Assembly: GCF_030209835.1 (NCBI RefSeq)
Contig: NZ_JARVRF010000032.1
Span: 59,450 to 123,449, forward strand
Origin: Arthrobacter sp. efr-133-R2A-120
Lineage (GTDB): Bacteria; Actinomycetota; Actinomycetes; Actinomycetales; Micrococcaceae
Length of the DNA: 64,000 nt
Direction of reading: 5' to 3'
In this document: positions 8,244 through 17,920 of the stretch, piece after piece
Numbering within the stretch: the stretch's first letter is position 1
Layout of the letters: every line of letters begins with the position of its first letter
Translations under genes and position numbers: made by a program
The notes under the pieces: generated by a model
Told to the model about the DNA's origin: nothing
The model's database searches: none
What the model saw: only the letters and a program-made list of their open reading frames with translations

Positions 8244-9938
8244 ATGTACCTGCTGCTCGCCGCCCATCCAGACGGCGCAGCCATTCAGGAAATCAACGCT
8301 GCCGGAGTATCCCGGGCAGAACCGCGCGTCGTACGAAAGGCCGATCTCGCCGGCGTCGTAAGCGTCTTGGAGAAGGGCCGTCCGCGCTGGGTCTGGAACC
8401 GGACCCAGGATTGGTACCCGGCGATGCTCCAGGCCGGGGTGGAGCTGGAACGTTGCCATGACCTCACGCTCTGCCGCGCCATCCTGGTCCATTCTGAGTT
8501 CACGGCCCACACGGACTATGCCCGCAGCGCGGAAAAGCTCACGCAGGACGATGAAATGCCGGTTCCGCCGCGGGTCCTCCAGCCTCCCCCTCCGCCCGCC
8601 GAGCAGGACGCACTGTTCGACGAGCTTGTCCCGCGCAGCACCCAGCCAAGCCTGAACGAGATCCGGGCTGAGTTCGCGGCCCAGCAACACGCGCTCGGCC
8701 AGGCCTCAAGGGAAGAAGGCCGGCAGCACCGCCTTAAACTGCTGCTGGCTGCGGAATCCGCCGGCGCCATGATTGCCGCCGAAATGCAGTTCACGGGTGT
8801 GCCCTGGCAGGAGGCCTTGCACGAAGAAATCCTGGAAGGCCACCTGGGTCCCCGGCCTCCAACTGGCCACCGGCCAGCCAGGCTGGAGGCGCTCTGCAAC
8901 GAGCTTCGAGGGATTCTCCACTCTCCGAAGCTGAATCCGGATTCACCCCAGGACCTCATGCGAGCCCTACACCGGAACGGCATCGAAGTAAAAACCACGC
9001 GCCAGTGGGAACTCAAGGAATCGAAGCATGCGGCCATCGAGCCACTGCTGGAGTACAAGAAGCTCTCCCGCTTGTTCGCTGCGAACGGCTGGTCGTGGCT
9101 GGACGCGTGGGTGAGCGAAGGGCGGTTCCGCCCCGAATACGTGGTGGGGGGCGTGGTTTCCGGCCGTTGGGCGTCGAGGGGAGGCGGGGCGTTGCAGATC
9201 CCTCGCCAGATCCGGGGCGCGGTGCATGCCGATCCGGGGCACAAATTGATCGTCGCGGACGCGTCCCAGCTCGAGCCCCGGGTTCTGGTGGCGCTGGCGC
9301 AGGACTCGAAGATGGCCGAGGCTGCGCGGGACAAGGATTTGTACGCCGGCATCGCCGCACAGGGCTTCGGTGGCGATCGCTCGAAGGCCAAGATCGCCTT
9401 GCTGGGCGCAATTTACGGTGCTACCACAGGCGAATCCGGGCGCCTCATGCCACAGCTGACCAGGACTTATCCCCGGGCGGTCGGCTTCGTCGAACAGGCA
9501 GCCCGCGACGGCGAAGGCGGCCGCACCGTAACCTCAAGGTTGGGCCGCAGCAGCCCGCCGCCGTCGGAACGCTGGATCCGCAGCCAGCAATCCACGACGG
9601 CGGAAGAACAGCGGCGCGCGGACAGCATCGCCCGCTCGCGCGGGCGTTTCACGCGGAACTTTGTGGTGCAGGGTTCCGCGGCGGACTGGGCGTCGTGCTG
9701 GCTCGCCGAACTTCGACGGCGGCTGCGCACCGCGCGTGCCGACGGCCTGCCTGCCGGGGAACTCGTGTTCTTCCTGCACGACGAAGTCATGGTCCACGCG
9801 CCCACAGAGTCGGTTGAAACGTGCATCAAGGCCATCGAGGAGGCCGCGGCCGCCGCGAAGGAACTGTTGTTCGGGCGGATTCCGGTGGAATTTCCGGTGA
9901 GCATCGCCGTCGTCGATTCTTACGACAAAGCCAAGTAA
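8244..9938 (+). CDS. bifunctional 3'-5' exonuclease/DNA polymerase, actinobacterial short family A
   Basis: A 564-residue family-A polymerase without a 5' nuclease domain. Motif A is DASQLEPR (339-346). Motif B spans about 380-392 and ends with the conserved YG. Motif C is LHDEV (511-515) with both catalytic acidic residues. The N-terminal 150 residues should be the proofreading fold, but I do not see a clean DEDD Exo I motif (no D-x-E), so exonuclease activity is uncertain. This is a second Pol I-like enzyme of unknown physiological role in actinobacteria; the genome will also carry full-length polA. ATG 8244 gives the normal N-terminus (MYLLLAAHPDG). It is divergent from the tad operon and followed by a CHAD gene. 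Confidence 0.88.
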   Translation: MYLLLAAHPDGAAIQEINAAGVSRAEPRVVRKADLAGVVSVLEKGRPRWVWNRTQDWYPAMLQAGVELERCHDLTLCRAILVHSEFTAHTDYARSAEKLTQDDEMPVPPRVLQPPPPPAEQDALFDELVPRSTQPSLNEIRAEFAAQQHALGQASREEGRQHRLKLLLAAESAGAMIAAEMQFTGVPWQEALHEEILEGHLGPRPPTGHRPARLEALCNELRGILHSPKLNPDSPQDLMRALHRNGIEVKTTRQWELKESKHAAIEPLLEYKKLSRLFAANGWSWLDAWVSEGRFRPEYVVGGVVSGRWASRGGGALQIPRQIRGAVHADPGHKLIVADASQLEPRVLVALAQDSKMAEAARDKDLYAGIAAQGFGGDRSKAKIALLGAIYGATTGESGRLMPQLTRTYPRAVGFVEQAARDGEGGRTVTSRLGRSSPPPSERWIRSQQSTTAEEQRRADSIARSRGRFTRNFVVQGSAADWASCWLAELRRRLRTARADGLPAGELVFFLHDEVMVHAPTESVETCIKAIEEAAAAAKELLFGRIPVEFPVSIAVVDSYDKAK

Positions 9939-9982
9939 GAGGCTCTATTGCCCCGAGGGCGACAGCAGAGGACGATTGCCCC

Positions 9983-10846
9983 GTGGGAACCAAGGGCCAG
10001 GCACCACTGGCTGCATATATCGCCTTCCAACTGACCGAGCTGGAAGGACAATTGCCGCTGATTGAAGCGGCCGATCCAGAAGCCGTACACAACGCCAGGC
10101 TTGCCCTTCGCCGGCTCCGTTCAGTCCTCAGCTGCTATCGCGGCATGATCCCTAAACTTCCCCGGCCGGCCAGCGAGGAAGTCCGTTGGCTCGCAACTTC
10201 ACTCGGCGAGTCCAGGGATGCCTATGTCCTGGCGCAGAGGATACGGCTATCGCTCGACACAAAGGATTCATGGAAAAGCCCCGAAACCGTGCGCCAGGCC
10301 GTGGAGGAACTGGAAGCGTCCAGCGCCCGGCTGGCCGCTGCCCTTGGCGGGCACAAACGCAGCAAGCGCACGGTGCGGGCCGCAAGGGCAGCGCTGTTGG
10401 AAGTCCCTGCCGGCAGGGAATACAAACACCCGACGGCGGACCTTGCGGAGCGCCTCCAGGCCCGGTGGGAGCGGTTGCAGCACAGCATCGCGGAGCAGGC
10501 AGGCAGCAGCGACCCGGAGGTCCGCAACGCTGCGCTCCACCAAGCACGCAAGGACGTCAAGTGCCTCCGTTACTCAGTGGAGGCAGTCGCGGACGCCTTC
10601 AGCCATCACGCTTCCGGGGTGATCCAGCCGGCGATCGGCCTGCAGCGGTTGTTGGGCGAGCAACATGACGCTGTCGTGGCTGGCGAATGGATCAGGGAAC
10701 TGGCAAAAAACCCCGGCATTGACGCCGAAGACGCCCAAAGGCTGGAATCGATGGAAGTCCGGCGGCGACTCAACGCCGAAGAAGAGTTCCGGATGGCGAT
10801 CGCCGAATACCCCGTGCCGGCGCCGAGGCGCGCACTGATCTTTTGA
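9983..10846 (+). CDS. CHAD domain protein
   Basis: A 287-residue, all-helical, Arg/Lys-rich protein. Two CHAD repeats are visible, each with the conserved His-centred signature (AVHNARLALRRLRSVLSCYRG near residue 40 and LHQARKDVKCLRYSVEAV near 180). CHAD domains bind inorganic polyphosphate. There is no fused CYTH (triphosphatase) domain. I chose GTG 9983 because upstream in-frame sequence is non-conserved and overlaps the polymerase gene; a GAGGA lies about 10 bases upstream. It is probably co-transcribed with the polymerase 44 bases upstream. Confidence 0.85.
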   Translation: MGTKGQAPLAAYIAFQLTELEGQLPLIEAADPEAVHNARLALRRLRSVLSCYRGMIPKLPRPASEEVRWLATSLGESRDAYVLAQRIRLSLDTKDSWKSPETVRQAVEELEASSARLAAALGGHKRSKRTVRAARAALLEVPAGREYKHPTADLAERLQARWERLQHSIAEQAGSSDPEVRNAALHQARKDVKCLRYSVEAVADAFSHHASGVIQPAIGLQRLLGEQHDAVVAGEWIRELAKNPGIDAEDAQRLESMEVRRRLNAEEEFRMAIAEYPVPAPRRALIF

Positions 10847-11055
10847 AGCCCGGAACCATAACCTCCAGCGGGGCCGAAAGCTAGTCATATGGCGGAAACG
10901 AACCCGGCATGACTCAGGCAAGTAATGTACCCCGAAGTAACTTCAGCACTCCCCTTCCTTCTGGATAGTCTCGCCTTATGGCGTTCGAAGTGAGAAGCGC
11001 CACAGTGCAAAGACGCGCTCACTGTGCGGGCAGTATTCAAGGGGGAACAGCAACG

Positions 11056-11256
11056 ATGGCTGGACGATTCGAAATTCTCAGAGACGGCGAAGATGGCTAC
11101 CGGTTTCGGCTGACGGCTTCCGATGGAACCCTGGTGGCGGAATCGCCGCGGTTCAAACACCTGAAAGCCGTAGTGGCGGGGATCAACGCCGTACGGGAAA
11201 ATGCCGCCACGGGCATCGTCGTGGATCACTCAAAACCTGCCCGACGCGCAGCATAG
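11056..11256 (+). CDS. DUF1508 (YegP-like) small protein
   Basis: A 66-residue protein with the single DUF1508 repeat: FEILRDGEDGYRFRLTASDG followed by a conserved basic patch and a 'GINAVRENA' helix. YegP-type proteins are small beta-beta-alpha proteins of unknown function. GGGGGAA upstream of ATG 11056 is the likely ribosome site. It stands alone, with about 200 bases before it. Confidence 0.85.
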   Translation: MAGRFEILRDGEDGYRFRLTASDGTLVAESPRFKHLKAVVAGINAVRENAATGIVVDHSKPARRAA

Positions 11257-11326
11257 TGGGCCGGGCGGGGCCCGGAGCAACAGCCCGCAGTGTTCCCGGG
11301 TGGGGCGGCACGCCTGCAGCGGGAAG

Positions 11327-12007
11327 CTAGATCTCGATCTCAAGCAGCCGTTCCGTGTCCCACGGAACAGTCCAGCCCAAAGCATCGAACAGGCCGCTGA
11401 GCACCATCCCGGTGAAACCCCAGACGACTAGTCCGTTGACCTGGAAGACGGGGCTTGAAAAGGTCCGTCCGAGTCGCGTGAGCGTCCCGGTGTATCGGTT
11501 GTCGGGATCCAAGAGGTCCCGCACCGGGACACGGAACACTTGAGCGGACTCAGCGTAGTCCACCACCCTCACAGGCGAGGGCGACGCCCACCATGCCAAG
11601 ACCGGGGTGACCACGAAATTACTGCGGATCAGGCCTAGTTCCGGCATGACACCCAGCACCTGCACGCCCCCGCTGTCCAGACCGGTCTCCTCGACTGCTT
11701 CCCGGATAGCTGCAGCGACGGCCGATTCATCCCCGGGATCGATACTTCCGCCGGGGAACGCCACCTGTCCCGGATGGTCGTCCAAGGTGTGGGCGCGTTC
11801 CAGAAGCAACACATCCAAATCCGCCGGGGCCACCGGTTTCCCTGATTGGGCGGGGACGTCGTCCAAGACGCCGAAGAGCATGAGCACGGCCGCTTTTCGC
11901 GCCTTGTCCGGATCTATAGTCGCGGCCGCAATCCGCGGATCAGGGCCCGGATGCAGCCCGGAATCAATCCTTGTAATGAGACTGACGAGGTCCTCGAGCG
12001 CGGTCAT
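11327..12007 (-). CDS. Nudix hydrolase, CoA pyrophosphatase-like (NudL/Rv3672c type)
   Basis: A 226-residue protein. The Nudix box is present as GGSIDPGDE followed by [15 protein letters not shown], with the REx2EE core intact, and the UPF0035-like region ([22 protein letters not shown]) precedes it. Enzymes of this group cleave CoA and its derivatives to phosphopantetheine and 3',5'-ADP. The start overlaps the nth stop (4 bases), and nth-nudL coupling is also seen in M. tuberculosis (Rv3674c/Rv3672c region). Confidence 0.88.
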   Translation of the reverse strand: MTALEDLVSLITRIDSGLHPGPDPRIAAATIDPDKARKAAVLMLFGVLDDVPAQSGKPVAPADLDVLLLERAHTLDDHPGQVAFPGGSIDPGDESAVAAAIREAVEETGLDSGGVQVLGVMPELGLIRSNFVVTPVLAWWASPSPVRVVDYAESAQVFRVPVRDLLDPDNRYTGTLTRLGRTFSSPVFQVNGLVVWGFTGMVLSGLFDALGWTVPWDTERLLEIEI

Positions 12008-12795
12008 CCCGGTCTCCTTTGCGATTCCATCCGAATCTCCGCCGCGCGATGAGTCTCGGCAAGCAGCTTTGCGAGAAGCGCTTCGTTGCCCGGCGCCAGT
12101 TCGTATTTAAGCAACTTGGCCGCTTTGACGGGGTCCTTTTCGCCTTCGCCGTAACTCGGGCACCAATTGGCCACGGCACACGCTCCGCACGCTGGCCGGC
12201 GCGCATGGCAAACCCTGCGGCCATGGAAAACCACACGATGGGACAGCATGGTCCAGTCCCGGGGCTCGAACAGCTCCGCGACATCGAACTCGATCTTCAC
12301 CGGATCCTCGGACGTCGTCCAGCCAAATCGGCGCGCCAGCCTGCCAAAGTGCGTGTCCACAGTGATTCCAGGGACGCCGAACGCGTTGCCCAGCACCACA
12401 TTTGCCGTTTTTCGCCCGACGCCGGGAAGCGTCACCAGGTCTTCCAGCCTGCCGGGAACCTCGCCGTCGAACTCGTCCACCAAGCGTGTGCTGAGCGCCA
12501 GGACGTTCTTCGCCTTGGCACGGAAGAAGCCGGTGGGCTGCAGGATCGCCTCCAGCTCGGCAAGCTCGGCCTCGGCCATGCTCCGGGCATCCGGATAGCG
12601 CGCGAACAGGATCTTGGTGACCTGGTTGACCAGCACATCCGTGGTCTGGGCGGACAGCACCGTGGCCACCACCAGCTCGAACGGGTTCCGGAAATCAAGC
12701 TCAGCGTGGGCGTAGGGATAGAGCTCAGCGAGCGCCTTGTTGATTTTGCGCGCGCGCCGCTTCAAAGCCAGCGGGGTTTCGACGACGGTGTCCAC
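12004..12795 (-). CDS. nth: endonuclease III (DNA glycosylase/AP lyase)
   Basis: A 263-residue HhH-GPD enzyme that excises oxidised pyrimidines and nicks AP sites. The helix-hairpin-helix [12 protein letters not shown] contains the catalytic Lys129, and Asp148 is in [11 protein letters not shown]. The [4Fe-4S] cluster ligands are Cys196, 203, 206 and 212 (C-x6-C-x2-C-x5-C). It is slightly longer than E. coli Nth (211) because of a C-terminal extension. It lies 11 bases after the upstream membrane-protein gene and overlaps the Nudix gene. Confidence 0.95.
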   Translation of the reverse strand: MDTVVETPLALKRRARKINKALAELYPYAHAELDFRNPFELVVATVLSAQTTDVLVNQVTKILFARYPDARSMAEAELAELEAILQPTGFFRAKAKNVLALSTRLVDEFDGEVPGRLEDLVTLPGVGRKTANVVLGNAFGVPGITVDTHFGRLARRFGWTTSEDPVKIEFDVAELFEPRDWTMLSHRVVFHGRRVCHARRPACGACAVANWCPSYGEGEKDPVKAAKLLKYELAPGNEALLAKLLAETHRAAEIRMESQRRPG

Positions 12796-12806
12796 GGCCG
12801 GCCTGG

Positions 12807-14003
12807 TTAGCCGCGTTCGATGTGGCTGAGATCGCGCAGGACGCCCACTTTGCCATCAGTATCCTGGACGAGGAATTCCTCGCCGCGGTCTTCGAGTGCC
12901 AGGACCCACGCGCCCGGTTCGATGGTGAAGGCGGGCATCCGGGTGTGCTCGTCGACAACGACGCGGGGGTGGGCCACTGCGAACCAGAATGCCTCGTACC
13001 CGGATTCGTGCCCGGATTCGTCCCTTCGCGTGGCTGGGTCAACGGTGGCGCCGATGGGCTCGTGCACCCGGGGCTGGTTGACCGTGCCGATGTGCTGGGT
13101 GGCGGGCCCGGTGCCGGCGTCTGGGCCGCCGACAATGGGCGTAGCCATGGTGGCGGCGGGCATGTGCTTGGGCTCCTCGGGCGTGGGCGCCTGCGCTTCC
13201 CGTGCGCCGTCGGCAACTGCCGCCTCCGCGTATTCGGCAGGTACGACGGCGGCGGCTTCGGTGGCGGGGCCTTCAGTGGCGGCGGATGGAGTCTCTGCCG
13301 GTGCGGCGGTGGTTGCTGCCGGAGCCCAGTGGGCGGGAGCTTCGGGCATGGAAGTTCCAGGCCCGGAAGCAGCGACCGCAGTTTCCGGCCTCGGCGCGAC
13401 CGGCTCAGGCTTGGCCGGCTTCGGCGCGGCAGGCTTGCGCGTTGGAATGGCCGACTCGCGGGCCACAACGTGCGCGGGCTGTTCGGCCCGGCCCTTGAAG
13501 TCGTCGCGGAGGAGGGGCAAGTGGGGAGCCAGGACCGTCGCAGCCAGAAGACCTACCGAACCAATGAGTCCGACGAGCACGAAAACGGTAAACGCGCCTG
13601 CTGCGGACAGGAAGAACAGGGTCACGGCGAACGACGCCACGACGGACGCGAACTGGTCAGTCGAAAGGGAGCCGATTCGCACAATGTTCCCCGGCTGCAG
13701 GCGGCGGGCAACGAACAAAGCGGCAACAACGAGGGGAAGAATGATGCCCAGCGCCAGGAAGAAAAGGTTATCGAGGTTCCACAGGTTGTAGCGCCCGCCA
13801 AACATCGGCAGGAGGGACCCCACAAACATCAGCAAGGTGGAACCGAAAACGGTCACGTCCCGGATGGTGAACGGACCCAGTACGGCTTGGTACTTCGGGG
13901 AGGTCACGCTGCCGGGCTGTGGCGCCACGGATCCAGTTGCTGCTTCGGGGGCCGATCCGGGCGTCTGCGCGCCGTTCTTCGGACCTAGGCTCGTCTGGTT
14001 CAT
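12807..14003 (-). CDS. membrane protein with four TM segments and a long Ala/Pro-rich tail, function unknown
   Basis: A 398-residue protein. Residues about 40-165 contain four hydrophobic segments ([61 protein letters not shown]; then [13 protein letters not shown]). An Ala/Pro/Glu-rich low-complexity stretch of about 150 residues follows. The C-terminus is a small globular part ([30 protein letters not shown]) that looks like an SH3-like beta barrel. I chose ATG 14003, with AAGGAG 8 bases upstream; TTG 14009 is less likely. It is the first gene of an operon with nth and the Nudix gene. No known family recognised. Confidence 0.75.
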   Translation of the reverse strand: MNQTSLGPKNGAQTPGSAPEAATGSVAPQPGSVTSPKYQAVLGPFTIRDVTVFGSTLLMFVGSLLPMFGGRYNLWNLDNLFFLALGIILPLVVAALFVARRLQPGNIVRIGSLSTDQFASVVASFAVTLFFLSAAGAFTVFVLVGLIGSVGLLAATVLAPHLPLLRDDFKGRAEQPAHVVARESAIPTRKPAAPKPAKPEPVAPRPETAVAASGPGTSMPEAPAHWAPAATTAAPAETPSAATEGPATEAAAVVPAEYAEAAVADGAREAQAPTPEEPKHMPAATMATPIVGGPDAGTGPATQHIGTVNQPRVHEPIGATVDPATRRDESGHESGYEAFWFAVAHPRVVVDEHTRMPAFTIEPGAWVLALEDRGEEFLVQDTDGKVGVLRDLSHIERG

Positions 14004-14187
14004 GTGCAAATCTCCTTAGTACGGCGGTGTTCCGGACGCTGCCGCTCAAGGCTGCACCCAGTATTTTCCGGGCCGGACCGGGCGGCAAGTTTTCGCGTCT
14101 CGAGACCTCTTCAGCCTATGCCACCCGTCTGACAGTCCACTAGTTGAAGCCATTACGAAAGCTGGATGCGAACGGGTGAAAAGCAGA

Positions 14188-14220
14188 ATGGCTCCGCACG
14201 GGTGACCCGTGCGGAGCCAT
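14188..14220 (-). terminator. intrinsic terminator after the TM2 gene
   Basis: A perfect 15-bp inverted repeat (14188-14202 and 14206-14220) with a 3-base loop lies 20 bases past the TM2 gene stop on the minus strand. TCTGCTTTTC follows on that strand. It also insulates the next minus-strand operon. Confidence 0.85.
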
Positions 14221-14239
14221 AGTGCAGCTTCCAAAGCTA

Positions 14240-15199
14240 CTACGGGGTCACCTGGAGACGCGCAGCCTCCTGCAGAAGCGGCGTCGTGATGATCACAGTC
14301 GATGTGCCCGGCGCGATGTCGAAAGCGACGTTGCCGCGAGCCTTGTCGCCGGGAAGGACAACGCCGGAGCCAAGTGCGCCGTCGACAAACATCTCAACGT
14401 CGCCCTTGCGGCCGTCCGCATCCTTCGCCTCAAAGTACAACGGGTTCGAGGAGGTCTTGCCCTTCTCGGTCTCCCACAGAACATCGAGGATCAGGTAACC
14501 CCCATTTTTGGCGGGCGCGTTCAGGGTCGCGTTCGCCGTCGCCGAGTACTTGGCCGAAACGATAGTCACCTTGGCAACGTTGCCATCGCCCATATCGACG
14601 GACATCGGCTGGCCGACTGTGTATCCGGCGGGTGCCGCGGCGGTCGTAGCACCGGGGTTCGAGGCAGCGGATGCGGCCGGAACGACAGCGGTAGACCCGC
14701 TCGGCGTGGTGGAGGCACCGACTCTGGCAATGTTAAAGACGACGCTCAAGAGAATCAACGCCAAGGTCACGATCAAGGCCACCGTCTTGTGCTTCTCGTA
14801 GCCAGCCAGCTTGTAGCCCTGTTTGTCGGTTTGCTTGTTCGTCAGAAGCAGGATCAGGTCAATCAGTGACCAAATACCCAAACCACCAAGCGTGACCAAC
14901 TTCAGAATGCCTGTGCCGATCTTGCCCAAGTAGAACCGGTCAACGCCGAGTCCGCCAAGGAGAAGTGCCAATAGCCAAGCTGTCAGGAATGACTTGTTAC
15001 CCACAAACTGTCCACCGGGAACCGCGCCAGGGTAACCGACTGGTGCTGCCTGATACCCAGGGTATCCGGCAGGTGCGCCCTGATACCCCGGATACTGACC
15101 AGATGTCTGTGCGGGTCCTCCCGCGTATGGTCCGGGTTGTGGTGAGCCGGGGGCTGGATATCCGGCGGGAGGCCCTACAGGAGGGGTGTTCTGACTCAT
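14240..15199 (-). CDS. TM2-domain membrane protein with Gly/Pro/Tyr-rich N-terminus and DUF4352-like C-terminus
   Basis: A 319-residue protein in three parts. Residues 1-65 form a GYP/PG-rich tail with repeats of the GYPGYQ(A/G)AP(A/V)GYPG kind. Residues about 69-155 hold a TM2 domain (KSFLTAWLLALLLGGLGVDRFYLG, then GIWSLIDLILLL) followed by a third hydrophobic helix. Residues about 190-319 form an extracytoplasmic beta domain resembling DUF4352/telokin-like folds (GGYLILDVLWETEKGKTSSNP). The role is unknown; DUF4352 domains are usually on the cell surface. It has its own strong terminator. Confidence 0.82.
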   Translation of the reverse strand: MSQNTPPVGPPAGYPAPGSPQPGPYAGGPAQTSGQYPGYQGAPAGYPGYQAAPVGYPGAVPGGQFVGNKSFLTAWLLALLLGGLGVDRFYLGKIGTGILKLVTLGGLGIWSLIDLILLLTNKQTDKQGYKLAGYEKHKTVALIVTLALILLSVVFNIARVGASTTPSGSTAVVPAASAASNPGATTAAAPAGYTVGQPMSVDMGDGNVAKVTIVSAKYSATANATLNAPAKNGGYLILDVLWETEKGKTSSNPLYFEAKDADGRKGDVEMFVDGALGSGVVLPGDKARGNVAFDIAPGTSTVIITTPLLQEAARLQVTP

Positions 15200-15675
15200 G
15201 GGGATTCCTTTCGATAGGCGCGACCTTGCGCCTTGCGGAAAAGTGTGAAGCGGGTGTTCCGCGGCAGTGTTAGCCGTTGCGGACGATGAATGGGATCCCG
15301 TTGCGGGACGCGGCGTAGGCGGCTCTGTGCTCTATGGCGGGCTCATGTGGTGCTCGCTTCCCCCAAGAAATGAGTGGCTTTAGCCGCCCAACAAGCAAAG
15401 GCTACTTAGTGACCGACTTCGTGTCCACCAAATTTGTTAATCAGGGCCGAGGTCAAGAGCCTTCGCCGCCGTTCGGCGCGAATCACCCGCCGCTCACGGT
15501 CCGGATTGTGACCGCGGACACCTGTTGTCGGTTCAAAACGCTAAGGTGGGTTCCGGAAAAGCTCTTTGCGGAATCCCGTGAGGCGCCGCAGCCCAACGTC
15601 GTGCAAGATTGGCGGGTGGGGCGGCCCCGCTACGGGACAACCGCGCGGCAGAGATCGATGAATGATGAGGTTCAC
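15200..15675. other. 476-base intergenic region between the divergent TM2 gene and acs
   Basis: No RNA gene, repeat or convincing small gene is seen. It must hold the promoters of both flanking genes. The only pattern I note is TGTGA-CCGCGG-ACACC at 15507-15522, which matches 8 of 10 conserved positions of the CRP/GlxR half-sites (TGTGA-N6-TCACA) and lies about 155 bases upstream of acs. Open frames running upstream of acs have no family resemblance. Confidence 0.5.
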
Positions 15676-17721
15676 ATGTCCCAGGACGCCAATGGATCGA
15701 CGACCACCGCTGCACCCGGATCCGACGGGGCAGGCAACGGCGATGCCCTCGAAAATCTTCTCCACGAGAACCGGAAGTTCGCGCCCACCCCTGAGTTCGC
15801 GGCCAACGCGGTAGTCGGCGCCGGAGTCTATGCGGAAGCGAATGCGGACCGTCCCGCGTTCTGGGCAAAGCAGGCCCGGGAACTGCTGGACTGGGACACG
15901 GACTTCACCCAGGCCCTGGACTGGTCCAACCCGCCGTTCGCGAAGTGGTTCGTCGGCGGCAAGGTCAACGCCGCATACAACGCCCTGGACCGGCACGTGG
16001 AGAACGGGCTCGGGGACCGGGTGGCCATCCACTTCGAAGGCGAACCGGGCGACACCCGCTCCTACACCTACGCGCAGCTCACCGAAGAGGTGAAGAAGGC
16101 CGCGAACGCCTTCGAGTCCCTCGGCGTGGCCAAGGGCGACCGGGTGGCCGTGTACCTGCCCATGATCCCCGAAGCCGTCATCACCATGTTGGCCTGTGCC
16201 CGGATCGGGGCCGTGCACTCGGTGGTGTTCGGCGGCTTCTCCGCCGACGCCCTGCGCTCGAGGATCGATGACGCCGAGGCCAAGCTCGTGGTCACCGCGG
16301 ACGGCACGTACCGGCGCGGGAAGCCCAGCCCGCTCAAGCCCGCCGTGGACCAGGCCCTGTCCCGTGAGGGACATTCGGTCCGGAACGTCGTGGTGGTCAA
16401 GCGCAACGGCGAACCGGTGGACTGGCACGAGGGCCGGGACCAGTGGTGGGAGGACACCGTCGGCGCCGCTTCCGGTGAGCACACCGCCGTCGGGCACGAC
16501 GCCGAGCACCCGCTGTTCATCCTGTACACCTCCGGGACCACCGGCAAGCCCAAGGGCATCCTGCACACCACCGGTGGCTACCTGACCCAGACCGCGTACA
16601 CCCACAGGGCGGTCTTCGACCTGCACCCCGAGACGGACGTGTTCTGGTGCACCGCCGACGTCGGATGGGTCACCGGCCACTCGTACGTCGCCTACGCCCC
16701 GCTGGTCAACGGCGCCACCCAGGTCATGTACGAGGGCACCCCGGATTCCCCGCACCAGGGCCGCTGGTGGGAAATCGTGGAGAAGTACAAGGTCTCCATC
16801 CTGTACACCGCCCCCACGGCGATCCGGACGTTCATGAAGTGGGGCAAGGAGATCCCGGGCCGGTACGATCTGTCCTCGATCCGGGTCCTGGGCTCGGTGG
16901 GTGAGCCCATCAACCCCGAGGCCTGGATGTGGTACCGGGACGTCATCGGCGGCAACGCCGGCAAGAACGGCGAAAAGAAGGAGCACCCCGCCCCGATCGT
17001 GGACACCTGGTGGCAGACCGAGACCGGCGCCCAGATGATCGCGCCCCTGCCGGGCGTGACCGCGACCAAGCCGGGTTCGGCGCAGGTCCCGCTGCCGGGC
17101 ATCGCGATCGACGTCGTGGACGAGGCCGGGGAGTCCGTCCCGGACGGGCACGGCGGCTACCTCGTGGTCCGCGAACCCTGGCCCGCGATGCTGCGGGGCA
17201 TCTGGGGCGACCCGGAACGGTTCAAGGACACCTACTGGTCCCGCTTCGAGGGCATGTACTTCGCCGGGGACGGGGCCAAGAAGGACGAAGACGGAGACGT
17301 GTGGCTCCTGGGCCGGGTGGATGACGTCATGAACGTCTCCGGGCACCGGCTCTCCACCACCGAAATCGAATCCGCGCTCGTGTCCCACCCCTGGGTGGCG
17401 GAGGCCGCCGTCGTCGGGGCTTCCGACGAAACCACCGGCCAGGCCGTGGTCGCGTTCGTGATCCTGCGTGAATCCGCCCCGTCGGGACAGGACAGCGGCG
17501 ACGCCACCGTCGCCGAGCTGCGCAACCACGTGGGCAAGGAAATCGGCCCCATCGCCAAACCCAGGCACATCCTCGTGGTCCCCGAACTGCCCAAGACACG
17601 CTCCGGCAAGATCATGCGCCGCCTCCTAAAGGACGTCGCAGAAGGCCGCGAAGTGGGCGACGCCACCACCCTCTCCGACCCCACGATCATGGCCCAGATC
17701 GCTGAGTCGTTGAAGAAGTAG
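15676..17721 (+). CDS. acs: acetate--CoA ligase (acetyl-CoA synthetase, AMP-forming)
   Basis: A 681-residue ANL-superfamily enzyme that makes acetyl-CoA from acetate, ATP and CoA. The P-loop [11 protein letters not shown] is at 284-294, WWQTETG (acetyl pocket/adenine motif) is near 450, and the hinge/A8 region contains [18 protein letters not shown]. The A10 motif [10 protein letters not shown] carries Lys645, the residue acetylated and inactivated in Acs enzymes. I chose ATG 15676 because GATGAGG precedes it at the right distance; ATG 15658 is also possible. The upstream extension to 15334 is not conserved. It is a single gene with its own terminator. Confidence 0.96.
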   Translation: MSQDANGSTTTAAPGSDGAGNGDALENLLHENRKFAPTPEFAANAVVGAGVYAEANADRPAFWAKQARELLDWDTDFTQALDWSNPPFAKWFVGGKVNAAYNALDRHVENGLGDRVAIHFEGEPGDTRSYTYAQLTEEVKKAANAFESLGVAKGDRVAVYLPMIPEAVITMLACARIGAVHSVVFGGFSADALRSRIDDAEAKLVVTADGTYRRGKPSPLKPAVDQALSREGHSVRNVVVVKRNGEPVDWHEGRDQWWEDTVGAASGEHTAVGHDAEHPLFILYTSGTTGKPKGILHTTGGYLTQTAYTHRAVFDLHPETDVFWCTADVGWVTGHSYVAYAPLVNGATQVMYEGTPDSPHQGRWWEIVEKYKVSILYTAPTAIRTFMKWGKEIPGRYDLSSIRVLGSVGEPINPEAWMWYRDVIGGNAGKNGEKKEHPAPIVDTWWQTETGAQMIAPLPGVTATKPGSAQVPLPGIAIDVVDEAGESVPDGHGGYLVVREPWPAMLRGIWGDPERFKDTYWSRFEGMYFAGDGAKKDEDGDVWLLGRVDDVMNVSGHRLSTTEIESALVSHPWVAEAAVVGASDETTGQAVVAFVILRESAPSGQDSGDATVAELRNHVGKEIGPIAKPRHILVVPELPKTRSGKIMRRLLKDVAEGREVGDATTLSDPTIMAQIAESLKK

Positions 17722-17766
17722 GCTCTGTCACAATCAAGCCAGGCCCTCAAGGCCGGCCAGGCCAAG

Positions 17767-17800
17767 GCGGTGGTCCTCCCCAAAGAGGACCGCCGCTTTT
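17767..17800 (+). terminator. intrinsic terminator of acs
   Basis: A 12-bp stem (17767-17778 with 17785-17796, one G-U pair) has a 6-base loop and is followed by TTTT. It lies 45 bases after the acs stop. Confidence 0.88.
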
Positions 17801-17840
17801 GTCTTAAAACCCTCCGTCGCAAGAATGTTATATTTAGTTC

Positions 17841-17893
17841 TTTCATGTTCTCTTTTGAGCGGTTATAGTCGAGTTCTACGTGAGAAAACTCAC
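17841..17893 (+). promoter_or_regulatory. promoter and possible operator of the beta-galactoside operon
   Basis: An AT-rich island holds TATAGT (17864-17869) at 17 bases from TTTCAT (17841-17846). The -10 is good and the -35 weak, as expected for a regulated promoter. A short palindrome GTGAGAAAACTCAC (17880-17893) lies just downstream, and T-rich repeats (TTCTTTCATGTTCTCTTTTG) overlap the -35. Either could bind the DeoR-type regulator encoded at the end of the operon. Confidence 0.5.
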
Positions 17894-17920
17894 AAGCACC
17901 ACGCTTTCAAGGGAGAGAAC

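Noticed and set aside
15334..15675. N-terminal extension of acs by 114 codons
   Set aside because: Not part of any Acs protein; a good ribosome site precedes the internal ATG at 15676.
15541..17568. 675-codon open frame antisense to acs
   Set aside because: Acs is unmistakable on the plus strand; the antisense product is His/Asp/Val-rich, a known artefact of strong third-position GC.
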